NCBI GenBank assembly: GCA_015904075.1
Contig: JABMDH010000174.1
Location: forward strand, 1-6,572
Direction of reading: 5' to 3'
DNA from: Nitrospira sp.
GTDB lineage: Bacteria > Nitrospirota > Nitrospiria > Nitrospirales > Nitrospiraceae
DNA length: 6,572 bases
The first letter of the stretch is position 1, and each line of letters starts with the position of its first letter. The position numbers were made by a program, and so were the translations under genes. The notes beneath the pieces are model-generated. The model made no database searches and was not told where the DNA came from. It saw nothing but the letters and a program-made list of their open reading frames with translations. Below, piece after piece: positions 1 through 5,555 of this stretch.

Positions 1-1050
1 GCTACCCCTGAGCGAGTAGCTCTTCTGAATGAAATCGATGCCGAAGCCCGGAGATACGACCCTCGCATCAAGAATGTCATGGCGTCCTTCAATACCGAAT
101 ACAAAGTTGTGGCGGTGGCGACATCGGACGGTACCCTCGTCGGCGATATTCAGCCGCTCTCTCGCTTGCAAATCACCTGTATTGCCGAGGAGAACGGTAA
201 TCGCCAGGTTGGGAGTTACGGCGGAGGCGGACGAGTCGGGTTCGAATGGTATCGTGAGGGGAGTCGCCATCTGGATTATGCACGGGAAGCCGCGCGCGAA
301 GCGATATTGAATCTGTCCGCCGTCGATGCTCCGGCCGGCGTCATGCCGGTGGTCTTGGCCGGGGGATGGCCCGGCATTCTCCTGCATGAAGCGATCGGTC
401 ATGGGCTGGAGGCGGATTTTAACCGAAAGAAAACGTCGGCTTTCTCAAACTTGATCGGGAAGCGCGTGGCGTCCGATGTCTGCACGATTGTAGACGACGG
501 GACATTGCCGTTCCGACGCGGGTCATTGAATATGGACGATGAAGGCACGCCCACGGGCTCCACGACACTGATCGAGAAGGGCATCCTTCGCGGCTATATT
601 ACGGACAAGCTGAATGCGCGCCTCATGGGCATCGCTCTCACGGGCAATGGCCGGCGCGAGAGTTATCAAAGTGTGGTGTTGCCGCGCATGACGAACACCT
701 TCATGCTGGCAGGCGAGTCGGACCCTCAGGACATTGTCCGTTCAGTCAAAAAGGGGCTCTATGCCGTGTCTTTCGGCGGCGGGCAGGTCGATATTACCAA
801 CGGAAAGTTTGTGTTTTCCGCCAGCGAAGCCTATCTGATCGAAGATGGCAAGATCACGAAGCCGGTGAAGGGAGCTACGTTGATCGGAAACGGGCCGGAA
901 ATCCTGACCAAGGTCTCGATGGTCGGGCACGATCTGAAGCTCGACAACGGGATCGGCACTTGTGGAAAAGATGGTCAGTCAGTACCGGTCGGAGTCGGTC
1001 TGCCGACTCTCAAGATCGACGAAATTACCGTCGGTGGGACACAGGGCTAG
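1..1050 (+). CDS. tldD: TldD, metalloprotease subunit of the TldD/TldE complex (5'-truncated)
   Basis: The frame is open from base 1, so about 349 C-terminal residues are present. TldD is usually about 470-480 residues, so roughly the first 130 lie outside the window. The zinc-protease signature HEAIGH is encoded at 385-402 within the context [14 protein letters not shown]. The [13 protein letters not shown] and DKLNARLMG blocks, the GNGRRESY motif and the C-terminal [15 protein letters not shown] block all match TldD. The Cys of GTCGK (codon 961-963) corresponds to the third zinc ligand known from E. coli TldD. In the known family, TldD supplies the catalytic site of a cytoplasmic TldD/TldE heterodimer that cleaves unfolded peptides, for example in microcin B17 maturation and CcdA turnover. 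The partner tldE follows 65 nt downstream. An internal ATG at 79 is not the true start because homology continues upstream of it. The substrate in this organism is unknown. Confidence 0.95.
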   Translation, partial: ATPERVALLNEIDAEARRYDPRIKNVMASFNTEYKVVAVATSDGTLVGDIQPLSRLQITCIAEENGNRQVGSYGGGGRVGFEWYREGSRHLDYAREAAREAILNLSAVDAPAGVMPVVLAGGWPGILLHEAIGHGLEADFNRKKTSAFSNLIGKRVASDVCTIVDDGTLPFRRGSLNMDDEGTPTGSTTLIEKGILRGYITDKLNARLMGIALTGNGRRESYQSVVLPRMTNTFMLAGESDPQDIVRSVKKGLYAVSFGGGQVDITNGKFVFSASEAYLIEDGKITKPVKGATLIGNGPEILTKVSMVGHDLKLDNGIGTCGKDGQSVPVGVGLPTLKIDEITVGGTQG

Positions 1051-1053
1051 AAT

Positions 1054-1103
1054 CAGTCATTGGTCCAATCCGTAAGAGAACGCCGTGTGGGCACCAGTGA
1101 CTG
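1054..1103 (+). other. Intergenic hairpin between tldD and tldE
   Basis: Bases 1054-1064 (CAGTCATTGGT) can pair with 1093-1103 (ACCAGTGACTG) over 11 bp with one G-U pair, closing a 28-nt loop. The stem ends two bases before the tldE Shine-Dalgarno sequence AAAGGAG (1106-1112). There is no T-tract, so it is not a canonical terminator. It could stabilise or process the tldD-tldE message or tune tldE translation; this is inference only. Confidence 0.35.
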
Positions 1104-1115
1104 TGAAAGGAGACC

Positions 1116-2504
1116 GTGCTTCAAAAGCAAACATCGGCAGGTTCTGTAGAAGCCGCTCACGGTACCTATGATCAGCTGGCGTCGGATGTGTTGGCCCGCG
1201 CAAAGGACTGCGGGGCGACCGAAGCCGATATCGTGGTGGCCGACGGCGAAACCTTCTCAGTGCAGGTGCGTGTCGGGGCTGTCGATCGTTTGACTAAGGC
1301 GAGAGAAAAGCGACTGGGGTTGCGTGTGTTCGTCGGGAAACGCTCCGCCACGACATCGACCTCAGATTTTTCAAAAGACTCGCTCGAACGGCTGGTGTCT
1401 GAAACCTGCACCCTGGCGAAGGCCGTTGTCGAGGATCAGGTCTCCGGGTTGCCCGATGCGGTGCAGATGGCGCGTGATTGGCCGGACCTCGATCTCTACG
1501 ACGATACGACTCTGGGCACAGAAACTCAAATCGAGTGGGCCAAGCGAGGCGAGGCCGCGGCGTTCGCCGCCGATCCGCGCGTGACGAATTCCGAAGGCGC
1601 CGAGTTCGATTCGTCATCCGGCCGGGTGGTGCTCGCCAACAGCCACGGGTTTCTCGGGTCCTACAAGAGCTCCAGTTATTCGCTGTCGGTCTCGCCGATT
1701 GCGACGGAACCAGAGACAGGCGCGATGCAGCGGGATGCCTGGTATGAAGTGCAGCGTAAGTTTTCTCGATTGGCGTCGGCGGAATCGATTGGACAGGAAG
1801 CGACGAAGCGGGCCGTTCGCCGGCTGGGTGCCCGCAAGGTGGCGACGAAGCGCGTGCCGGTGGTGTTCGATCAAGAGACGGCCGGTAGTCTGCTGGCGAA
1901 TCTCTGCAGCGCCGTCTCCGGCTACGGCCTCTACAAGCGGGCCTCGTTCTTACTCGATCAACTGGGCCAGACGATCGCCTCCGATCTGATCACCGTGTAC
2001 GATGATGGCCGTATGGCAGGGGGGCTGGGGTCCCGCCCCTTCGACGGTGAAGGATTGGCCACCCGTAAGAATACGATTGTCGAACGGGGTGTGCTGAAGA
2101 GCTATCTGCTCGATACCTATTCGGGAAAGAAACTTGGCTTATCCTCAACGGGGAATGCTGCACGGAGCGTCGGGGAGAGTCCTTCCGTCGGCCCGACGAA
2201 CTTTTATCTCGTTCCCGGAGTGAAGAGTCCGCAAGACATCATCGGTTCGGTCAAGGAAGGGCTCTATGTGACCGACTTGATCGGGTTCGGGATCAATATG
2301 GTGACCGGCGACTATTCGCGGGGGGCCTGCGGGTTCTGGATCGAAAACGGCGAGTTAACCTACCCGGTCGAAGAAATCACCATTGCCGGCAATCTGAAAG
2401 AAATGTTCAAGCACATTGAAATGGTCGGTAGTGACTTGGTATTCCGTGGCCGCATTGCCAGTCCGACGGTCAAAATTACGGAAATGATGGTCGCTGGAAA
2501 TTGA
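1116..2504 (+). CDS. tldE: TldE/PmbA, non-catalytic partner of TldD
   Basis: The 462-residue length is normal for PmbA/TldE (about 450). The N-terminal half has the family segment around EADIVVADGETFSVQVR. The middle carries KRVPVVFDQETAGSLL, aligned to where TldD has its HExxxH helix but without that motif, as expected for the TldE subunit. The C-terminal half has STGNAARS, GPTNFYL and the long SVKEGLYVTDLIGFGINMV block. In the known family, TldE pairs with TldD to form a cytoplasmic heterodimer in which only TldD binds zinc. The GTG start at 1116 is chosen because an in-frame TGA lies at 1104-1106 and a strong SD (AAAGGAG, 1106-1112) sits just upstream, with a short spacer of 3 nt. The 65-nt gap after tldD and the lack of a clear promoter suggest co-transcription. 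Confidence 0.93.
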   Translation: MLQKQTSAGSVEAAHGTYDQLASDVLARAKDCGATEADIVVADGETFSVQVRVGAVDRLTKAREKRLGLRVFVGKRSATTSTSDFSKDSLERLVSETCTLAKAVVEDQVSGLPDAVQMARDWPDLDLYDDTTLGTETQIEWAKRGEAAAFAADPRVTNSEGAEFDSSSGRVVLANSHGFLGSYKSSSYSLSVSPIATEPETGAMQRDAWYEVQRKFSRLASAESIGQEATKRAVRRLGARKVATKRVPVVFDQETAGSLLANLCSAVSGYGLYKRASFLLDQLGQTIASDLITVYDDGRMAGGLGSRPFDGEGLATRKNTIVERGVLKSYLLDTYSGKKLGLSSTGNAARSVGESPSVGPTNFYLVPGVKSPQDIIGSVKEGLYVTDLIGFGINMVTGDYSRGACGFWIENGELTYPVEEITIAGNLKEMFKHIEMVGSDLVFRGRIASPTVKITEMMVAGN

Positions 2505-2603
2505 GAGCGTGTGGCGTATGGCCGATAGCACGAAATCAGCAAACGCAGAATCGCGTCTGCCACCAGCCATTAGCTATAGGCTCCTTCACGAGTGAGGTGA
2601 CCC

Positions 2604-3308
2604 ATGGCTGAATCGATCAGGGAAAGCACGGTCCAGTATCCGAGCGGCAACGTCACAATGAAGGCATTCGTGGCGGCGCCACAGACCACAGAGAAGCGGC
2701 CCGCCATCATCGTCATTCAGGAATGGTGGGGGCTCACCGACCACATCAAGGACATCGCCAGACGGTATGCAGCCGAAGGCTATGTGGCGATTGCGCCGGA
2801 CCTGTACTCACGGCTGGGCCATGCGCTCACGACTGATGCCGGTGAGGCGGGAAAATTGATGAATACCCTCAAGCAGGAGGATGGGCTCAACGACTTGAAT
2901 GCGACCGTGACCTATCTCAAATCGGTTCCGGAGGTCGATGGGACGAAGGTCGGTGTCACAGGTTTCTGCATGGGTGGTTCTTATGCATTGATGCTACCCT
3001 GTGTGAATCCTGCGATCAAAGCGACGGTTCCCTTTTATGGCCAGGTTCCGAATCCTAACGCACCGCTACAAAAACTATCGGCGCCGGTGCTCTATCTCTA
3101 CGGAGAAGATGACGGGTGGATTACGAAAGCCGATGTGCAGCGGCTGGCGGCTGCGTTGAAGACATACAACAAGCCCGGCGAGATCAAGACCTATCCGGGT
3201 GCTCCGCACGCATTTTTCCGTGACAATGATCCGTCCGTCTATCGGCCAGAGGCGGCCAAAGATGCGTGGGGCAGGACCAAAGCCTTCTTCAAGCAACATC
3301 TCGGCTGA
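2604..3308 (+). CDS. Dienelactone hydrolase family protein
   Basis: This is a 234-residue alpha/beta hydrolase, the usual length for the dienelactone hydrolase (DLH) family. The nucleophile is Cys122 in the elbow VTGFCMGGSYA. The acid is one of the Asp residues near 169-170 (YGEDDGW) and the base is His202 in PGAPHAFFRD. Glu40 in IVIQEWWGL is the conserved glutamate that contacts the nucleophile in characterised DLH enzymes. No signal peptide is seen, so it is probably cytoplasmic. Known members hydrolyse dienelactones in chloroaromatic breakdown, but many paralogues act on other esters or lactones. No aromatic-degradation genes are nearby, so the substrate cannot be assigned. The ATG at 2604 is preceded by GAGGTGA (2594-2600). 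The gene lies 99 nt after tldE on the same strand; co-transcription is possible but not shown. Confidence 0.9.
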   Translation: MAESIRESTVQYPSGNVTMKAFVAAPQTTEKRPAIIVIQEWWGLTDHIKDIARRYAAEGYVAIAPDLYSRLGHALTTDAGEAGKLMNTLKQEDGLNDLNATVTYLKSVPEVDGTKVGVTGFCMGGSYALMLPCVNPAIKATVPFYGQVPNPNAPLQKLSAPVLYLYGEDDGWITKADVQRLAAALKTYNKPGEIKTYPGAPHAFFRDNDPSVYRPEAAKDAWGRTKAFFKQHLG

Positions 3309-3417
3309 TGAACATGACCTCCAGCTTCGTTCTCAGTCGTCCGTCTTTCTGCGGCCTCGCCGGAATGTCATGTTGATTAGCCTCACACATCGAGTGTAGT
3401 CAAACAAGGAATCCATT

Positions 3418-3873
3418 ATGCCGCTGAATGCCGAGTTGGGAAAGAAAACCCTCCAGCTGATTACGTCACGCTACGATGATCGGCAGTGGCGGAAACGTAT
3501 CGAAAAGACGCTCGGCCTGCCGCAATCCGGAGTCACTGATCCGATCCAGCAGCAGATCTTCATGTATCTCAAGCTCGGACTGAAGGCCTATAAGTCCCGC
3601 CGGGCTGATCCGGACTCCTGGATTATCGGCGGGTATGCGACCAAGGAAGTCATCGACCGCGCCAAGTTCCAGCCTCAGCTCGTCGGTTCGACGGTCAAGA
3701 AAGAAGACGTGGCGTTTCTCGGAACCGATCCCGGCCAGGAAGTCACCGAAGCCTGGTGGGATGAGATGCTGGTGCAGTGGTTCGATGTGCCGGAAGAAGA
3801 GAAGCCTGCCGAGGAAGAAAGCGGCAAGGCCGCGGATTCAGACTCCTCATCCACCGTCAAAACAAAAGCCTAA
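3418..3873 (+). CDS. Conserved-looking small protein of unknown function with acidic tail
   Basis: I do not recognise this 151-residue protein. The start is well supported: ATG at 3418 follows AAGGA (3406-3410) at 7 nt. Residues 1-60 look helical and basic (SRYDDRQWRKRIEK, then QQQIFMYLKLGLKAYKSRR). Residues 66-123 form an aromatic-rich mixed segment (DSWIIGGYATKEVIDRAKF, then EAWWDEMLVQWFDVPEEE). From about residue 124 the chain becomes a Glu/Asp/Ser/Ala-rich low-complexity tail ending in TVKTKA, probably disordered. There is no signal peptide, membrane segment or cysteine. Codon use resembles the flanking genes, and there are no stops in the longest frame, so it is likely a real gene. It lies 109 nt downstream of the hydrolase gene on the same strand, and no strong promoter is visible in between. 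Confidence 0.75.
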   Translation: MPLNAELGKKTLQLITSRYDDRQWRKRIEKTLGLPQSGVTDPIQQQIFMYLKLGLKAYKSRRADPDSWIIGGYATKEVIDRAKFQPQLVGSTVKKEDVAFLGTDPGQEVTEAWWDEMLVQWFDVPEEEKPAEEESGKAADSDSSSTVKTKA

Positions 3874-3957
3874 GACCAACATCCGCAACTGCTTCCGCTC
3901 TTGTCAGCGCCCCGCTAGCTTGCCCTCACGCTCAGCCACGATTGGCCAAGAAATGAG

Positions 3958-3985
3958 CTCCGTTTTGACTGATGGTCCAACGGAG
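3958..3985 (+). repeat. Inverted repeat upstream of the toxin promoter
   Basis: CTCCGTT at 3958-3964 and AACGGAG at 3979-3985 are perfect inverted copies separated by 14 nt, ending just before the -35 box at 3990. A separate 8-bp palindrome, TTGGCCAA, lies at 3942-3949. These could belong to the operator of the toxin-antitoxin operon, or form a T-tract-less hairpin after the upstream gene. Neither role is proven. Confidence 0.3.
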
Positions 3986-3989
3986 AGGA

Positions 3990-4018
3990 TTGACAGGTAG
4001 TATCCAATTGGCTACAGT
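3990..4018 (+). promoter_or_regulatory. Sigma-70-type promoter of the toxin-antitoxin operon, with palindromic candidate operator
   Basis: The -35 box TTGACA (3990-3995) is a perfect consensus match. A 17-bp spacer separates it from TACAGT (4013-4018), which matches 4 of 6 bases of the -10 consensus. The expected start site, about 6-8 nt after the -10, is near 4024-4026, on the toxin ATG itself. The spacer contains the 8-bp palindrome CCAATTGG (4004-4011), and a second palindrome, AGCATGCT (4021-4028), covers the start codon. HigA-like antitoxins normally repress their own promoter by binding such palindromes, so these are candidate operators; that link is inference. Confidence 0.65.
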
Positions 4019-4023
4019 TCAGC

Positions 4024-4314
4024 ATGCTTGGCATTCGACAGACCGAGACATTTTCCCGCTGGCTTGATGGGCTTGCGGATGTGCGGGCGAGGGCGCGTGT
4101 GCAAGTGAGGATCGAGCGTCTAGCTGGAGGGAATGCGGGTGATGTCAAACCAGTAGGTGAAGGCGTCTCCGAGCTGCGCATCGATTACGGGCCTGGGTAT
4201 CGGGTGTACTTCACGAAACATAAGGACGAATTGATCGTTCTTCTCGCTGGCGGGAGTAAACGTTCCCAGTCTGCAGACATTAGGATAGCGCTCAGACTGG
4301 CGCGCAATCTGTAG
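4024..4314 (+). CDS. HigB/RelE-like toxin (addiction module killer protein family)
   Basis: This 96-residue protein matches the RelE/ParE-superfamily 'addiction module killer' group closely. It starts MLGIRQTETFSRWLDGL, carries RARARVQVRIERLAGGN and has the family core GDVKPVGEGVSELRIDYGPGY followed by RVYF. It ends with a LLAGGSKRSQSADI block, where relatives usually have GGDK, so Ser replaces that Asp. Known relatives are ribosome-dependent mRNA endonucleases; activity here is inferred from family. The ATG at 4024 is the only plausible start because an in-frame TGA lies at 3991-3993. No Shine-Dalgarno sequence precedes it, and the predicted transcription start falls on the ATG. The stop at 4312-4314 overlaps the antitoxin's SD. 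The toxin-first order matches HigBA systems. Confidence 0.92.
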   Translation: MLGIRQTETFSRWLDGLADVRARARVQVRIERLAGGNAGDVKPVGEGVSELRIDYGPGYRVYFTKHKDELIVLLAGGSKRSQSADIRIALRLARNL

Positions 4315-4318
4315 GAGG
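4313..4318 (+). promoter_or_regulatory. Strong Shine-Dalgarno of the antitoxin gene
   Basis: AGGAGG at 4313-4318 is a perfect SD core, 6 nt before the antitoxin ATG, and it overlaps the toxin stop codon. It contrasts with the SD-less toxin start. That difference would favour excess antitoxin from a shared mRNA and could permit translational coupling. Confidence 0.8.
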
Positions 4319-4324
4319 GGTCAT

Positions 4325-4681
4325 ATGGGAAAAACAGTGACGACAAGGTATGACGTGGCTGAACATCTTCGCAGTCCCGAGGAGATGGCCGCGTATTTGG
4401 AAGCGTGTTTAGAGGAGGCTGGTGATGATGCAGCGTTTATCGCAAAGGCTCTCGGCGATATTGCTCGTGCAAGAGGAATGGCTCAAGTGGCACGAGATGC
4501 CGGGCTGTCTCGTGAGAGTCTCTACAAAGCACTCTCCGGGGAGCGGAGTCCGGGGTTCGACACCATCCTGAAAGTCATCGGGGCGCTCGGGATAAAATTA
4601 CGGGCAACTGCATCGACCAAGCGTGCCACTCGATCGGCTTCGCGGTCCAGTGGCCGGGTAGCCAAGCGGAGAGCCGCTTGA
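4325..4681 (+). CDS. HigA-like antitoxin (addiction module antidote protein family) with basic C-terminal tail
   Basis: This 118-residue protein lies 10 nt after the toxin stop. Residues 1-40 contain the antidote-family start (TTRYDVAEHLRSPEEMAAYL and then AGDDAAFIAKALGDIARARG). Residues about 52-74 form the helix-turn-helix (MAQVARDAGLSRESLYKALS), followed by PGFDTILKVIGALGIKL. In this family the protein neutralises its partner toxin and represses the shared promoter. Residues 97-118 are an extra Ser/Ala/Arg/Lys-rich tail with 8 basic residues in 22, ending AKRRAA. Most relatives I know of end soon after the GIKL segment at around 95-105 residues, so the tail is somewhat unusual and may add nonspecific DNA affinity. 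The SD AGGAGG at 4313-4318 supports this start. Confidence 0.92.
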   Translation: MGKTVTTRYDVAEHLRSPEEMAAYLEACLEEAGDDAAFIAKALGDIARARGMAQVARDAGLSRESLYKALSGERSPGFDTILKVIGALGIKLRATASTKRATRSASRSSGRVAKRRAA

Positions 4682-4748
4682 GAGTCGCATCGTTTATCCA
4701 TTAGTCATTGGTGCTAGGTTCAGACTGACCCTGATGGATTCTCCAGTG

Positions 4749-5215
4749 TTAGGGCGCATCAGTGCGCCCTGCCAACGTAACCTCCACCTTCTTTACTACG
4801 GCATCGCCTGCGGGCAGAGCAGACGAGTTACCGCAGCTATCGGCGACGAAGTGTTGTCCTTCCTTGCTCAGGAAGAGTAGATGCCTCTCTCCAACTTCCA
4901 CAGAATATCGGCCGGAGTCATCTCAGTCCTCAGGTCAATGACCTGAGGCACGCGACCTTTGAGTTGTCGAAATATCTGAACTGTGTAGATGTAAGCCGTT
5001 ATACCTTCGGAATCACTTGAGTTTTCATGGAGGGACTGCTTCTTAGTGACCGTGCCGATGGCAATAACCTCGGCCAATTGGATTTCCTTGTTGAGGGGGG
5101 CCTGGTAGTCAGACAGTAGTGTCTCTGGGGCCAGGCACACCGCATATGCAGTGGAGTTTGCCGACGCAAGAATGATGAGCAGGACGATGCCGAGACGGGT
5201 AACGGTGTTTGGCAT
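4749..5215 (-). pseudogene. Small secreted protein with TIMP/NTR-like features, frameshifted
   Basis: Reading from ATG at 5213-5215, the intact frame gives 115 residues and stops at 4868-4870. It starts with a clear signal peptide (basic residue, then LGIVLLIILASANSTAYA, cleavage likely after AYA at about residue 25). The mature part has the pattern of small secreted domains seen in TIMP/NTR-like bacterial proteins: an AEVIAIGTV strand, AYIYTVQIFRQLKG, then VIDLRTEM. After WKLERG the frame yields only IYSS and a stop. A different minus-strand frame continues without break from the same place with HLLFLSKEGQHF, then VADSCGNSSALP, and ends at TAA 4749-4751, 44 residues later. These are the expected C-terminal family features (ADSCGNS). 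The shift maps to the dinucleotide run at 4884-4892. Removing one GA unit would give a protein of about 154 residues. The SD is weak (GGG before the ATG). The family call is inference. Confidence 0.7.
4751..4770. terminator. Hairpin at the convergence of the antitoxin gene and the frameshifted gene
   Basis: AGGGCGCA (4751-4758) and TGCGCCCT (4763-4770) form a perfect 8-bp GC-rich stem with a 4-nt loop. It sits 70 nt after the antitoxin stop and overlaps the last codons of the minus-strand gene's downstream frame. The convergent position suggests a bidirectional terminator, but neither side has a T-tract, so intrinsic termination may be weak. Confidence 0.45.
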
Positions 5216-5290
5216 GTGCCCAAAAGTTCGAGTTTTCCCGCGCCGCAGGCGTAGCGCAGCGGGCAGAAGGTGTTGGACAATAATGCGTTC

Positions 5291-5340
5291 TTAGACGGCA
5301 TTCTCCGCATAAGTCTACTGCGGATGACTTTGCCGTATAG
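5291..5340. repeat. Two-tier stem-loop
   Basis: The inner stem TCCGCA (5304-5309) pairs with TGCGGA (5319-5324) around a 9-nt loop. The outer stem ACGGCA (5295-5300) pairs with TGCCGT (5331-5336), and two further A-T pairs follow one mismatch. The internal loop is asymmetric, 3 against 6 nt. It lies about 80-125 nt upstream of the secreted-protein start codon, so it could be in that gene's 5' leader. Function unknown. Confidence 0.4.
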
Positions 5341-5408
5341 CACGGTAACCTTGTCGCTCTGGTGAAGGCAAGTCTACTTAGGAGTCAAATTCTTGTTCAA
5401 TGCTTCTT

Positions 5409-5429
5409 CTATCCCATCGACTGGGATAG
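5409..5429. terminator. Perfect 8-bp hairpin, possible terminator or structural element
   Basis: CTATCCCA (5409-5416) and TGGGATAG (5422-5429) form a perfect stem with a 5-nt loop. It is about 130 nt downstream of the minus-strand glycosylase gene, so it could end that transcript. No T-tract follows on either strand, which makes a classical intrinsic terminator unlikely. Confidence 0.35.
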
Positions 5430-5442
5430 GTGATTCGACGGG

Positions 5443-5484
5443 GACAGGCCCCACGTGCAGACGCAGGGACGGGTGTCAGACCCC
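5443..5484. repeat. REP-like pair of short G/C-rich repeats
   Basis: GACAGGCCCC (5443-5452) and GTCAGACCCC (5475-5484) are two copies of a G[AT]CAG[AG]CCCC motif spaced 32 nt apart. Each is preceded by a G-run (5440-5443; 5471-5473) that lets it fold on itself, as in GGGG-loop-CCCC and GGGT-loop-ACCC. The palindrome CACGTG (5452-5457) lies between them. The arrangement resembles REP/BIME-type intergenic elements, but copy number in the genome cannot be seen here. Confidence 0.4.
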
Positions 5485-5555
5485 AGGGCTCCGCAATCTC
5501 GCGACAAACTGTCTTGAATAATGCAGCCTAACCCCTCACGGGAGAACGTGCCCAA

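Larger units (their letters stand above)
5216..5555. other. 340-nt gene-free region with several hairpins
   Basis: I see no credible coding sequence here. The region holds, in order: a GC-rich stretch with CCCGC (5237-5241) facing GCGGG (5259-5263); a two-tier stem-loop (5291-5340); a 9-bp direct repeat AAGTCTACT at 5311-5319 and 5370-5378; a strong hairpin (5409-5429); and a REP-like repeat pair (5443-5484). It separates the 5' end of the frameshifted secreted-protein gene from the 3' end of the glycosylase gene, both on the minus strand. No convincing promoter for the secreted-protein gene was found. Confidence 0.6.

Noticed and set aside
29..310. 93-residue plus-strand frame inside the tldD 5' region
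   Set aside because: It lies wholly within the tldD frame, which has unbroken homology, and its composition is typical of an out-of-frame shadow.
2583..2597. Small hairpin that could mask the SD of the hydrolase gene
   Set aside because: The stem is only 5 bp with a bulged base, too weak to claim as regulation.
3311..3374. 8-bp inverted repeat AACATGAC / GTCATGTT between the hydrolase and the unknown gene
   Set aside because: The 48-nt loop is long, there is no T-tract or extended pairing, and an 8-bp match over this distance is plausible by chance.
3373..3400. Possible promoter TTGATT / 16 bp / TGTAGT before the unknown gene
   Set aside because: The predicted start would fall inside the SD at 3406-3410, removing the ribosome site, and both boxes are imperfect.
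4999..5343. 114-residue minus-strand frame over the secreted-protein gene
   Set aside because: It overlaps the frame carrying the signal peptide and family-like segments, is Arg/Ser/Leu-rich and has no recognisable motifs.
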